Part shown: piece by piece, positions 34,031 to 45,330 of the stretch
How the letters are laid out: each line of letters starts with the position of its first letter
Numbering within the stretch: position 1 is the first letter of the stretch
Assembly (NCBI GenBank): GCA_021234155.1
Contig: JAJEKV010000017.1
Span: forward strand, 17,742,372-17,806,371
DNA length: 64,000 bases
Source: Isoetes taiwanensis
Lineage: Eukaryota; Streptophyta; Lycopodiopsida; Isoetales; Isoetaceae
Reading direction: 5' to 3'
Made by a program: the position numbers and the translations under genes
Notes under the pieces: model-generated
What the model saw: only the letters and a program-made list of their open reading frames with translations
What the model was told of the DNA's origin: nothing
Databases searched by the model: none

Positions 34031-35345
34031 CTCAAAGATTGCGGTTTCTATAGCTGCAAGGATATGAGACGCACCGTGAATATATTCGGGAGCCTCCTCC
34101 TCGACAGGTAGTGTAGACTCGAGATCGTCCCAATCGAGATCGGCCATGGCCAGCTGGGCAGTCTGCATGACATAAGGACAATTCTGCATGAAGTGCCCGG
34201 GCCACATACACCTGTAGCATGCCTTATCTCGGCAGAGTTGTTCGCGAGCCTCTTTAGGAATGGACTGTAAGAGGTTCCGAACTTCCTTACCGACATTGTT
34301 CGATTTATCGGGCGTGCTGAAGGTGACTTTCTTTTCCTGGCGGCCGTTAGAGTTTTGCTGAGAGGGCCCCGGACTGGGTGAACGGCCCTTATAAGGTGTG
34401 TAGGGGCGTGGCTGGGAATAAGATGTTTGGGCGTTGATACCGGCTTCGCCACAGATTCTTCTTCAAGGCTCGCCCTTAGCCTCAGCTTCTGCAACTGACT
34501 TGGGGTCTATGGCCTTAACCATTCGTTTAATTGATGGGGCCAGCCCTTCAATATAACCCTCCACCACCCTCTTTTCATTCATACCCGGCACATATAGCCT
34601 CAGTAGCATGAATTCATCCGTAGGCCTGAATCGACATGCCCTTTTGCTCCAACCGTAAAAGTTTGAATCTGTTGGCATTTGTGCGCCGGGCACGTAATGC
34701 GACTTAAATGCTTTTGCAAACTTTTTGAACTTGCACCTTACGTCCGGATGCTTGGCTCGCATAGCCCTTCCACCAAATACCGCAGCTCCTCGTAAGTTTT
34801 GTGGTGGCAACCTTTCCTCGTATCCTTTTCTCGTCATACCATATGATTTTCCAAACTCCTTCATCTCGTCCAAACCGGGACTCGCATTTAGTCCGCCTCT
34901 AGATTTCCCATCAAACGGGGCGGTTCCTATTCTTCCATATACTAGTTATGGCCAGATCAACCGCCTTTACTTGGTACTCCTTGTCCCGGCCGCGATGGTC
35001 ACCGGATGATACTGAACGACTCGGAGGACAATGTAAGGGCTGGATCGTGGAGGAGGTGGAACTATCCCTAGAGGAAGTCCGACGACGTTTAGAATGGTGC
35101 CTCCTTTGTGCAGGCAAGGGGCCTGGTTCAGGTGCAAGTGGCTGCTGTGGTGGTGGACTTGGCGGCAACGGAGGTAACTCCGGTCCATCCTCCTGTACAT
35201 GCTCCAGTGGGTTGGCATTCAACACATAAGTTTGTAACTCGACTAATTTCCTCTTCATCAACATAAGTTCCTGCTCAGGTGTTAGTCTACTGGCATTCGA
35301 GGGCGTCTGCCAGGCGGCGTTGCGTGCACCGTCTATATTGAGCAT
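34030..35345 (-). pseudogene. Gypsy gag with zinc knuckle
   Basis: An ATG at 35,345 opens a gag-like N-terminus with a Pro-rich middle (PPLPPSPPPQQPLAP). A second frame at 34,873-34,463 carries a gag core with conserved Phe/Trp pattern (F..W...ACRFRPTDEFMLLRLYVPG), and a third ends with the zinc knuckle CYRCMWPGHFMQNC (CX2CX4HX4C) near 34,180-34,225. At least two frameshifts separate the segments. Gag would form the virus-like particle. Confidence 0.85.
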
Positions 35346-35606
35346 AAAAAGGTATAAGCAGAACTATAGTGACATCAAATCTCCCAAAGAAGATCATTTC
35401 GTATGGTATAGAGAGAGAGTGAAATAGAAAAAGAAAGTACAATAGAAAAGATCTTTATTACAAGTGAGAACAGTCGTTACATTGAAGGTCCTGACATTGA
35501 AGGCAGTTACAAAACTTAAAGTTATATAATACAGAGGTAGATACTTTTCATGGGGCAATTCTTCAACTCACACATAACATAGAAACCAAAACTAAGTGGA
35601 CTGGAC
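35346..35606. other. Spacer without gene
   Basis: Purine/pyrimidine-rich runs (GAGAGAGAGTGAAA) at about 35,408-35,426. No coding region and no LTR can be identified. Confidence 0.4.
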
Positions 35607-36070
35607 CTACGGCTGCGCAAAAGGGTACAAGATAGAGTAGCGAACGCTCTCGCGTACCGCTCTCACTAACTTGTAGCGAGCCCAGGCTTGGACGATAACA
35701 TGTTGGTAGTCCAGTGTGGGGCTAATGATGAGGAGATTAAAGAGCCTTCTTAGAGCATAGAAAATCTGCCACAAGTGATCGTTGGCGTCAGCAAAAGCTT
35801 CATGCCTTGTCATGTCCCAATAGTCCCATGTTCGACGAAGAGTTTGTTGCAGATCCTCGTAAGCACGTTCACGGAGAATGTTGACGATTTCCAATCCTTT
35901 GGCTGGATCATAAGGCTCTCCCTCTTCTGCAGGTTCCCCCACCTCGTAATCATCACCATCCCGCTCGGGGTACTCCCCGTACCGTTGGCCATAATCCTGT
36001 TCTGGAGGTCCTGGATCGTCCCTTCGGATGTCATTTGTGATCCTTTCCTCAAACTCAGCGAGGTCATAAT
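35607..36070 (-). CDS. Unrecognised exon with acidic N-terminus and helical C-terminus
   Basis: The minus frame has an acceptor-like CTTGCAG ending at 36,071, so an exon would begin at 36,070 with one base of a codon from upstream. It encodes an acidic segment (EYPERDGDDYEVGEPAEEGEP), then a basic, helical region rich in Arg, Leu and Trp (LRERAYEDLQQTL, WDYWDMTRHEAF, YALRRLFNLL), ending at a stop near 35,607. It lies just upstream of the gypsy gag and could be a 5' ORF of that element or a host gene. No domain is recognised. Confidence 0.4.
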
Positions 36071-36280
36071 CTGCAAGACAGCAAAAATGAATATACAATG
36101 TGGAACAGTTTCTTACACTCGAAACTCTAATAGATACATGGAAGTATCATTGGAGAAAACTATTTAATTGTGTTCATCGATACAATAATGAAAACGGCAC
36201 ATATATTATAAAATGGCTAAGGAAAATGCCAAATCACAATTTTACAGCCGTACGCAATACAAGATGCGTAATACAAATGT

Positions 36281-37090
36281 CTAAGAACTAGGTCCCTCCT
36301 CTTCGTCCATAGGCTGAGGAGGTGGGCGGTAGCGCATCAAGGTAGCACTAGGGCTAGCAGAGAGGGCGGCTCGAGCTGCTGCCTCTGGTGGCAAGTAAGT
36401 GGCTAAAGGTGCCGCCACGAGGAGCCGCATATTAACGCAACCCGCCACGTCCCCCAATGCTGCTATAGCCAAATCTCGTCGGACCAATGTAATGGTAGTG
36501 GCGTGATAGTCAATCTTCTTATGGCCCGCCAAAGTGGATATAGCACGGAGCGCCCACCAAGAAGCTTCAGAAGAAGGCCCTAAGTTCTTGGAGAAGAACA
36601 AGACCTCACCTTGCCGAAAGGCTGAAAGAAAGAAGCGGGGCACATGGTTGCCCATTGCCCTAATCTGAGGATCCCTAGAGGTCTCCGCTTCCTTTTCCAA
36701 GTTGACGGGGATCTTCTCCTGCTCTGCTTCTTCCTTGTCATCTCTAAGACTTACCTTGGTGTCCCAAAGGTCTTCCTCTTCCTGACCCACCTCTCCCATG
36801 GTGATTTGCAAAGGCTGATCTGCCGGAGGAGGCCGCATCTGAGCTGCAAAGTGCTCCTCCGGAGGCTGGGGTGTCTCAGTCAAGAAGAACTGCCGAAGTG
36901 ATAAGAGGGTCTCAACGGGCTCTAACTCTTCTGGCCAGTATGCCAACAAGTTCTCAACTTGTGGCGGGTGCACGACAGGCGTTGTAAAATCAAGGAAGTC
37001 GTCCTGGCAGTACTCAGCTGGGGGTGATCTGACCACTACATCAGCTGAGAGTCGAATGCCCATCCCTGATCCGACACTGTTCAAAGTTAT
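36281..37090 (-). CDS. Unrecognised exon, Pro/Glu-rich
   Basis: On the minus strand an acceptor CTCTTTTGCAG ends at 37,091 and the exon opens in phase 0 (ITLNSVGSGMG...). It encodes 269 residues: an N-terminal Val/Pro-rich part, a long Glu-rich segment (EEDLWDTKVSLRDDKEEAEQEK), then a hydrophobic Ala/Leu-rich part (WWALRAISTLAGHKK, AIAALGDVAGCVNM), ending DEEEGPSS at the stop. There is no canonical donor near the end, so it is probably a terminal exon rather than the exon before 36,070. No upstream exon is identified. Confidence 0.35.
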   Translation of the reverse strand: MTLNSVGSGMGIRLSADVVVRSPPAEYCQDDFLDFTTPVVHPPQVENLLAYWPEELEPVETLLSLRQFFLTETPQPPEEHFAAQMRPPPADQPLQITMGEVGQEEEDLWDTKVSLRDDKEEAEQEKIPVNLEKEAETSRDPQIRAMGNHVPRFFLSAFRQGEVLFFSKNLGPSSEASWWALRAISTLAGHKKIDYHATTITLVRRDLAIAALGDVAGCVNMRLLVAAPLATYLPPEAAARAALSASPSATLMRYRPPPQPMDEEEGPSS

Positions 37091-37096
37091 CTGCAA

Positions 37097-38437
37097 AAGA
37101 GCATGGATTAGCTTGCAGATGTTAAAAATGCATGTTTCCTAATTCTCTAATCCATAAACGAGTTCACTTTCTATTGTTTAATTTGAGAATTTTCTTTGCA
37201 AATAACCTTGGAGCAATTGAGCAAGAACAGTAGAGGAAAGGAAGAAGTCGAACACAGATCAGACGTACATGCATGAAATCATGCATCCCATTGGTATTCA
37301 TAGCATCAGGAAATTCTATAAGCTGTCTATCATAAATGCGAAGAGCTACTTTAGCTTGAATTTAAGCGATGATTTGAAGCAGAATGGATATCGTAATTGT
37401 ATCCGATCTTCCTTTTAATTTGAGCAGGCAATTCTTAATTCCTGAATTTAATTGTATATGTCTCAAAATATTAGTGGTGTACAATTTGTCAATGGTAACA
37501 AAGTGTTTGAAGAAGCAAAATATTGCCATTATTGGTTGTAACATTATAAGCTTAATGTTGCATGCATATGGACTCTATATGCCAAGGTGCAACATCAATG
37601 ATATTTTGTTATGCTCATGTCACTTAGCAGAGTCTTGTGTTTTTAATAAACAGTCGCTACCCCCTTTTAGATGCCGCTCTCCCATCATACACAATAGGAG
37701 AGCAACCCCTTTCCAGAAGTTACGGGGCTATTTTGCCCTGCCCGATCAGTTCTCTAGTTCATTCCCTGTAACGTCTAGGATATCCTACTTAAGAATCTTC
37801 CCATATGTCATTGTAAGATTAATTGGGCAAGGTTGCACTCAATAGACACTTATATGCACCTTACGAACCTAGCATGCAATGTCTAGGATGTAATGTTATT
37901 TATCCTTATTCCATTAACATATTTGACTTCAAATAAAGCTAAAGCTCTATAAATAGCATTTATAAAATTCAAAGATCATTTTCTCACATTTTGTTTGCTA
38001 TGATAGGGAGATCATGGTGTGTGTCAAAAGATGCCTCAAAAAAAGTTGGGACAACATCTTAGGTTATGTAGCTGTTATCTCATATATCAAAAACGGGATT
38101 AAATCCACAAATTTAAGCTCCTTGAGTTTGGGCGACCTAGGCCCCTTAAATCGTAAAGAAACATAGAAGGAAAAGCAAGATAAGATTGAAAGAAACGTCT
38201 ATTCTCTAAAATGAAGGCAATACACAAAAGAGACCAGAATTTTTAATCTATGCAAGATGAATTCGTAAATTTTAAGGTATTAATTATCCCATGTGACGCC
38301 TGATATGTTTGTTGCAAGGTGTACTAATGTGGTGAATCATATGGTGACATGTCGTACATGTGGTGAATCATGTCGTGACATGTGGTGCATGTGGTGAATT
38401 ATGTCGTGAATGATATCACCATTTAAACCCTAAGAAT
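37097..38437. other. Intergenic DNA with a short GTGGTGAATCATG repeat
   Basis: No gene is recognised. At about 38,325-38,425, short imperfect tandem repeats of CATGTGGTGAATCATGTCGTGA alternate with GTGACATG. Confidence 0.5.
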
Positions 38438-39291
38438 TTGGCATTTCTTCGCACTTTTGCAAATCTCCTAAGCTCTGCATCACTGTCCTCTGATTCAGCC
38501 TCCTTCCTTCATGAAAACTGCCCAATGGACCCTATCTGCCATAAAGTTGCCATGTGGGACAACCTTTCTGCTGATCTGGATCATCGTGGACACTACCATA
38601 ATATTGATCCTGCTATAGAAATGCCGATTCCTTATGGGGTTTCTCATCCTCATGCTGAAATCTGATCTGATGCAACATTGGATGAGATACTGAAGCAGAG
38701 AGTGCCGCTTCTACAGCACCAGAAAATGAACCTCTACAATGGTATTTTAGTAAACTTACCTATTGTTCATTCCTTAAAGATCTTTTGATATGTTTCCTTC
38801 TAATCTGGACCTACTGGATTCTAATACTTTATTGTCTGATGATCCTAGGATACCTTGACTTTTTAAGGGGAGAGGGCAAAACGAAGCTTGTCAAACATTC
38901 TCCCTTTCGGGATCCAATAATTGATGGTGTGTTTCAGAACAATGTGGCATCTCGAGAGGAACAGTATCTGATGCGTGTTGGTAAGCTAGCACAAAAGAAG
39001 GATAGTGAAGAGTTATGGGCAGCAATCTTCTGCAGAGAGGTTATCCAGGTTCACTGCTTATGGTGGTTCTTGTGGAACTATCACTTCAGCCTAACAGAAA
39101 GACAACTCTCTAGATACAGATCGATGTACTACAATCATAGACAGATTACAGATCTATATGGGTCACTTATTATTCTGTTGGGAGATGATGATTATTTCCG
39201 TCTACTCTACCTCGGCAACTGGCCTGCTATCTTTGGGACTGTTGAGCCCTTCAATACCTACTTCAATTCCATCTTTTTCCATGATCCATAA
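38438..39291 (+). pseudogene. Unrecognised spliced gene remnant
   Basis: A plus frame at 38,438-38,662 has an ATG at 38,526 (MDPICHKVAMWDNL) and, past an in-frame TGA at 38,663, reads on to a possible donor at about 38,742 (AATG/GTATTT). A second frame at about 38,860-39,291 encodes a hydrophilic, Trp- and Tyr-rich protein (KLVKHSPFRDPIIDG, LWAAIFCREVIQVH, WNYHFSLTERQLSRY, GNWPAIFGTVEPFN). A frameshift appears near 38,860. The protein family is not recognised and the splice model is tentative. Confidence 0.35.
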
Positions 39292-41264
39292 GCTTATACT
39301 ATGGCATTTTGAAGATAGTGATGCTATGCTATGTATTTCCTATAGCGATCTCTCACTATAATTTTCTCATCATGACACAGTCTTCTCAACCATGTGTGAT
39401 GCTTTGTACTTGAATCTTTATAATTAATGATAAAACCAACTCTTACTCTGAAAAAGAATTTTTTTTTTTTAAGAAGCTAAAGATGTTGTGATGTTCCACA
39501 TATTTATACAAAGTATGTATAAATACACGGACACGCCACGGTGTGAGATATGCCATCATGGGGGGTATCTAACCTACTAATTAACCATAAACGATTAATT
39601 TAGCTATGCCAAATTAATAAGGGTTTAATTAAAGGTTAATTACCTAAGTAAGTTAATTAAGCTAATTAATTCATTAGTTAGAGACACCTAGCCAAACTCG
39701 ATTGCCTGTAATGAGGGTGCTAATTTGAAGCAAAGAAATTAGATCCCTATCCCAATTTTCCCCAAGTCCAACCAAGGAACAGGAGCAGCTTGAGCCAAGT
39801 CTATTCAAGCATGGAGATTCCGTGCCACCAAAAATCCTTTTTAAATTTAGAGTAAGATCAGCTTAGTTATAGATCTAAAATGTTGTGTGCAATCAAGAAA
39901 TTTTCTCAAATATATCACCTCCTTATTGTGCACATTGGGCATTATTTCAAATCATCACAACAAACCTAAAGGCCGTAAATATCTTTGTTTCTAACTAGTT
40001 TCATAGACTTGTTAGTATGGGAAACTCGAACATTTCTTAGAGAATGGACTGGATAAATACATAAGAATTGGACCTAACATGTCTATTTGTTTACATTCAT
40101 AGTACCAAATTGGGAGAAGTGCAACAATAGCTGCTTGTATTAAATTATCCGAGATTTGCGTGAGCATTTATTATTCATAAGTTAAATGAATCGGTTGGAA
40201 ATGTTGCGGACCCAAAGTTAGTAACATTGGTGTCGTCCGTAGGTGAGATTTGACAGTCAGACATTGTGATATTTGATTTGTTTTGCACAAGAACATGTAT
40301 CGAAAAGGCACGGGAATTCTTATACTCGACAGACATTCTTTGTAGACCAACCTTGCATAAGAAGAAAGCATTCTTGATCGTGATCGGCGCCTTGAAACGC
40401 GAGATATTATTCTCAAGATTCCATAGCTGAAGACGACCAAATAATTCACACAAGCGGTCTTGGCGGAAATAACTTCATTCACAGCTATGATCACCCGACT
40501 TTGCCTTGCAACTCTATGCGAACTTTATGCCCTGCAAACATAAGGTAGAAAACATTCATAAAACAAAAAACTAAGATCCCATATCATCAAATTATTCCAT
40601 ACAAAAAGGCAACTATCATAATGTGTTTAAATGTTTAAAATGTTTAAATGATTTGTTAAAGAACTAAATATCATTCAAACCCCCTTTGTCTCTGGCATCC
40701 TAATAGTTGTGTATGCATATAGCATACCCAATAGACCCATTGCTCACTATGATACAATAACCAGATATCCATTATAAAAACTGAGAATATATGCCAAGTA
40801 GTTAATGAAATGTAAAGAATATGTAGAGATTTGAAGCTGTGAAATCACATAGAGGCACGAGATCGCTATATTTTTCTATCCTATATTAGATCAAATCCCT
40901 GGCTAGAACTTGTATCCATACAATATCTTTATTGCAGCATATACTCAGTGTGAGTTCAATCTAAGGGAATACACCATCATAACTAGCATCTTTTTTAGAG
41001 TTTCCCACAGTTCAGAGTTTCCCACAGTTTCCCACAGAATACGCTTGAAATTGTATGCAACATATTTAACAGCTCTTACCACCAAACCACAGTATTGCAA
41101 TGGCCACGAAAAAGCAAAATAAAAACAAACTCTTCACAAGTAATTCAGATGGAATTTGTATTTAAAGAAATTGCGCCTTCGCATATACAAAAACAAAGGT
41201 AAGACCTGCATGAAACATTGAGAACGTCGCATGTGTGAGAGCTTCAAATCTACTAACCCGGCAT
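39292..41264. other. Intergenic DNA with exon-like remnants on the minus strand
   Basis: On the minus strand a frame ending at 40,175 (to about 40,450) is protein-like (LENNISRFKAPITIKNAFFL, SVEYKNSRAF, SATFPTDSFNL). A possible acceptor TTTGCAG lies upstream at about 40,532. Near the element edge, the minus frame 41,264-41,207 reads VSRFEALTHATFSMFHA and ends in a CAG/GT splice-like junction. Short repeats of GTTTCCCACA occur at 41,000-41,037. No family is recognised. Confidence 0.3.
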
Positions 41265-42639
41265 TGTTACAGGTGCTCCCAAGGGCATAGCCGGAATCGG
41301 GCCCTTGACAGAAGTCCATGAGCATGGGGTACTGTTAGTCGCGATTGCCGGGCAGTTGTGATCTAATGGGCCGTGTTGACTGTAATCAGTCTACGGTGAC
41401 GGGATGCGGGGTAAAGAGTATTAATGGCTAGCGGCGGGTAATGGTTCGCTAGGGGGCACTAATATTGTTAAATATTAGTGCGGTAAGAGTTAGCAGGATC
41501 TGTCGGGGCAGTAGACCTGAATGGTTGCATGGCTAACGTTAGTATATTACATATTAATGTGTGGCATAGGCACTAGGGGTCAATAACATTAATATGTAAG
41601 TTTAAATGTTAGCTATGATTTTTAATAAAACATTAAAGGTACACGTGGCGTTAAACGGTTCGATGGGTCTTATAAAGACTTCTATATCAGAAAACAGGAA
41701 TCGTGGAGAAGCCCGGGCTGCCAGATCTTGATCAGAAGCTGTAGTGCATGAATTGGGATCGTACAAGGGCCTGATCTGGCCGGATTCATGCATGCGGAAC
41801 TGATTGTGAACTCAGAGAAGAGTTCTATAAAGTCAAGGGGTTGAATTGGAGCAAGGTAGAAGAACCGGGTTTTGAGATTGGAAGCCGATTCTACCTATAC
41901 TAATTGCTGTAGGACTCACAAGTCAGCCCCTGGGTTCGGAATTGGATTCCGAATCGTTTAGTACGGCGTTAAGGCAATCGAATCTTACCGCCTCGGATCG
42001 GATCAGCACTAGACCATAAAATTCCGCTTTGCGACCAAGGGTCGTGGTTAACGATCCCGAGCAGCTTTAATGTCAGTGAATGAATTGTGATCGTGGGATC
42101 AAAGGGCTCAACAAAGCCGATTCTCGCGATCCTTGTCCGATCCTAGGGATTGACCCATAGGGTCGGCTAGCAGCCTAAAGGCCGTGGTTTGAGATCCAAA
42201 GGCAGATTGATCTGGGTGAGGAACCGGTTGGTACAGACCCAAGGGGATTCGTGCAAGAATCCGGATTGCTGTCGGATTGTTCTTGGGTTCAAGAACCGAG
42301 CTTGAGGTTGGATTTGGACTCCGAGGTTATAGGTGTGGCCTGTGGCATTGGGAACCGCCAGAGCCAAATCAACACCGATCCTTAGGATTCGATTGCGCCT
42401 TAGAGCCGTGCTTGTGATCTCGCAGCAAAGTGCTACGCAAAGGATCGGTCGAGTGAAGCATCCGTAGGTGCCGACCTCGAGGGATTTCATTGAAGGAATC
42501 CGGGCTTGTGGGAGTAATCCCTTAACAACAAGCCGATAAGACTAGCGCCTTGGGATCCGGATCCATGGTGTGGGTGGTAGCTAGTCGGCGTCAACACGCC
42601 GGGCGATTATTTCTAAGGAAAATTTTTGCCGTGGTAACA
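41265..42639 (+). repeat. Element A 5' LTR
   Basis: About 1,375 bp, beginning TGTTACAGGTGCTCCC and ending GTGGTAACA. The first ~690 bp are nearly identical to the 3' LTR. The last ~690 bp differ in a particular way, mostly at CAG and CTG words (see findings). Confidence 0.95.
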
Positions 42640-42641
42640 AA

Positions 42642-42655
42642 GGGTATCGTGAGCC
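42642..42655 (+). promoter_or_regulatory. Degenerate primer-binding site
   Basis: GGGTATCGTGAGCC lies two bases after the LTR. It matches TGGTATCAGAGC if CAG is read as CGT(G), the same change seen in the adjoining LTR half. Confidence 0.6.
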
Positions 42656-42713
42656 GTGGTGTTTGTGGTCGTGAATCTAGTTTTCCGGAAAACCTAGATT
42701 TAATAGCGAAAAT

Positions 42714-43333
42714 GGACGAAAAAATTGCCTTCCGCACCACTTGGGAAGTGGAGAAGCGTGAACCGAGAGTGTTTCAGTTCCGTGAGCTGGGCTAAAAACC
42801 TAGCATGTCTTCAAGGGAAGATGGCGTCCATTGAACACTAAGTCAATAAGTTGGTTACTAAGCAATGTGGATTAATTATCGGCAATCGGAAGAAGATACC
42901 AAGGGTATTTCTTCACAAGTTCCTTCGTGAGGGAAATTTTGACCGCTTGAATGAACTGGCTATCGCCGGTTGCATAGCTTGCAAATCTAACCGGGAATTG
43001 AGAACCTATGAGCAAGAGCTTCGGAAGCTGCTTGCAATTGTTCAGCCTCTGGATGATGAAAGTCAGGTTTTTTATTTTATACGGGGCATAAATGACACTG
43101 CACTTAAAATGAAGCTTAAAAGGCTGCATCCGAAGGATTTGGATACGACAGTATTTTATGCTTGCATATGCAGTCAACCAAGCAGAAGGTCTAGTGTAAA
43201 AGACGAAGAACAACCGGGTTGTTCGAGTAGTTCTCAACCAAGACAGAATGGTATTAACGGGGTTAATATGGATAAACCTTGTCTAGGTTGTGGGAAAAGA
43301 GGACATGATGTATGGATTTGTCCTAACATTTAA
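42714..43333 (+). pseudogene. Element A gag with zinc knuckle
   Basis: An ATG at 42,714 opens a short gag N-terminus that meets a stop at 42,793; a second frame from about 42,851 to 43,333 encodes the gag core (RTYEQELRKLLAIVQPLDDE..VFYFIRGINDTALKMKL) and a zinc knuckle, CLGCGKRGHDVWIC, of the CX2CX4HX4C type at its end. The same end, nearly identical, is repeated in element B at 50,542-50,726. Confidence 0.8.
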
Positions 43334-44034
43334 TCAAGATTCCTTAAGGGCTTGATGGGGAACTATAGTAATGTTCTCGAAAAGTGAATAGCAAAATTTG
43401 ATTTTTTTTTACTTAGATAATTTATTTTTATTTTTTTATTACTTGTAGGTACAAGTAATGGACAGTTGGAAAACTGTTGGATGTAAGTATCAAATTTAGT
43501 TCAAGGAACTATACTAAGGTATGTCTTTATACATATTTCAATTCTTAGGTTATAATGCAATAGATGCAATTATAATTTGACTAAGTATGTTGTAGTAATG
43601 TATAAAACTTACAAGATGGCAAAGATATTGGAATATCTTAACATCTTAAAATTATTCCTGGTACGCACCTACTTAAGGTCGTATGAAAAAGGATTAGAGT
43701 CATATGAATTTTGGCTAAGCGACGGGGTCGACTTAGTGGACCAAATTCTTATGAGGAATTAGATAATGCTATCTAATGGGAAAGTTGCATGTTCAACTTT
43801 TCGAAGTAAATGTAGGGCATACTCCCAATGACTAACAAAATTAAGATCAAGGGATAAGCCATGCAAGTACCTCGAGCAATTTAAGAGCACTTGCGTTATA
43901 TATTCTTAGGACTTTTACAAGTCCGTGGTTGAAAAAAAACAGTGCAATTGGGAATTGCATGTAAGAATATAGTTCTTTCTTGATACCATGCTATGGTTGG
44001 GTCTTGTAATTCTAGGGATGTGAACATTTGAACT
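43334..44034. other. Element A interior between gag and RT
   Basis: No protease motif (DTG) can be found in any frame. The sequence is AT-rich, with a T-run near 43,400-43,440. A similar sequence lies at 50,727-51,418 in element B. The protease is either deleted or too decayed. Confidence 0.5.
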
Positions 44035-45330
44035 ATGTTCAGATGTACACCAAGAATTACGAAATTTTTTGGAAAGACTGAAGACGTATTCCCAGAAGAC
44101 GTTGAGCATAAAATTACGCTTGAACCAGGGGTCAAGCTCAGCGAAAATTTTAGTGGCCCCGGCGGGCCATTTGGCCACAAATTACAGGTTCAGGCAAAAT
44201 GCGACGGCCGGCTTGAGTAGGATGCCTTACCTACGGACTACCTGCAGATTCGCCATTTCGTGGCACTTTATTGCCTATTACGACATTAGAATGGCCAATT
44301 AGATGTTTGCTAATTGGAGTGATATTGACTTTGGGGCCAATTTAGTCCAAAGTGAGAACTAGATATACTTATGGAATGGCCATTTAGGCCACTTGGCCAA
44401 ATCATGTAATGCCTTAAGTTCGCCAAATCTCAACTCATTAAGAGGTCCCCTCATAAATTCGTCACTTATGGGGGGCTAACATTATTAGAAAATTTTATTC
44501 CTAAATATATCTACCAACTAAGAATAATCCTGCTCTTTTGGAAAATCAAATGTCGAGGCACTTTTCAATCCTCTTTACGAAGACTCCGGCATCCGATTTT
44601 TTATTCTCTCTACCAGCAATATATGCATTATTGAAATACATGGGTTATGAATTCAAATTCATACAACATATAACTTAAATACATTTATATAGAGTAACGA
44701 CTTCTTTATGTTCGGGCAACTAGCTCTATATTTAATAAGAATCTAGCTAAAAATCGCCATTTGAGCTACACATTATTAGATATTTGGTCCAAAAATCGCC
44801 AATTGGGTTGCAGCCACATTAGAAAAAAATATGAAAAATGGCCAGTTCAAGCTACACTTTTGGGGGCATATTTTACAAGGAATGGCCAATTCATTATACT
44901 TATACAAAATTATAAGTCCCTTAAAATTTTCCCTGGTCAAGCTAATGGTGCGTGCTCCATATCGTCTTCGTCCTCTAGAACTTGAAGAGGTTAAAACTCA
45001 AGCGAGGGAATTGTTAAGCAAAGGTTTTATACGACCAAGTAAAATACCTTTTGCGAGCCTTGTTTTCATTATTAAGAAAACGGACGATACTATGCGGATA
45101 TGCATAGATTACTCGGGTGGATGATATTTTGGATTTTCGTGGGGGTACTAAATGGTTTACCAAAATTGACCTCCATAATAAATATCACCAGATCCCGTTA
45201 AGGTACAAGTAGTAGAGCAATCGATTCCACTGGAAAACGTGACAAAGTTACGCAGTTTTCTGGAATGAGCCACGTACTACTGTAAATTTGTACCTAGATT
45301 CTCTAAGAATTGTTGCTTCTCTCACCGATC
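44035..45330 (+). pseudogene. Element A RT remnants (split by an insertion, catalytic part lost)
   Basis: The RT N-terminal motif DVFPEDVEHKITLEPG reads up to 44,130. After the 796-bp insertion it resumes at 44,944 with VRAPYRLRPLELEEVK, GFIRPSKIPFAS and MRICIDY, ending at about 45,113. Remnants of the next part (KIDLHNKYHQIPLR-like) sit in another frame, and then the sequence passes directly to the connecting region (QSIPLENVTKLRSFLE). The intervening segment with the YxDD catalytic motif is absent. Element B has the same gap. Confidence 0.85.
44139..44934. mobile_element. 796-bp TIR element with a 9-bp target duplication
   Basis: Flanked by GGTCAAGCT at 44,130-44,138 and 44,935-44,943. Ends pair imperfectly: CAGCGAAAATTTTAGTGGCC against AGGGAAAATTTTAAGGGAC in reverse complement. 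Removing it and one target copy restores the RT frame exactly. A 9-bp duplication is typical of Mutator-like elements. The inside is AT-rich, with many GGCCAATT-like inverted words, and has no transposase. Confidence 0.9.

Larger units (their letters stand above)
30293..35345 (-). mobile_element. Ty3/gypsy chromovirus-type retrotransposon, broken
   Basis: Reading from 35,345 downwards the order is gag, zinc knuckle, protease, reverse transcriptase, RNase H, integrase and chromodomain, as in Ty3/gypsy chromoviruses. Several frameshifts in gag, one stop between RT and RNase H, a frameshift before integrase and a MITE insertion in integrase inactivate it. LTRs are not resolved: the sequence below 30,293 (30,040-30,290) may be part of the 3' LTR with a TATA-like TATAAATAGGG-like word on the minus strand, but the matching 5' LTR above 35,345 is not recognised. 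Confidence 0.9.
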
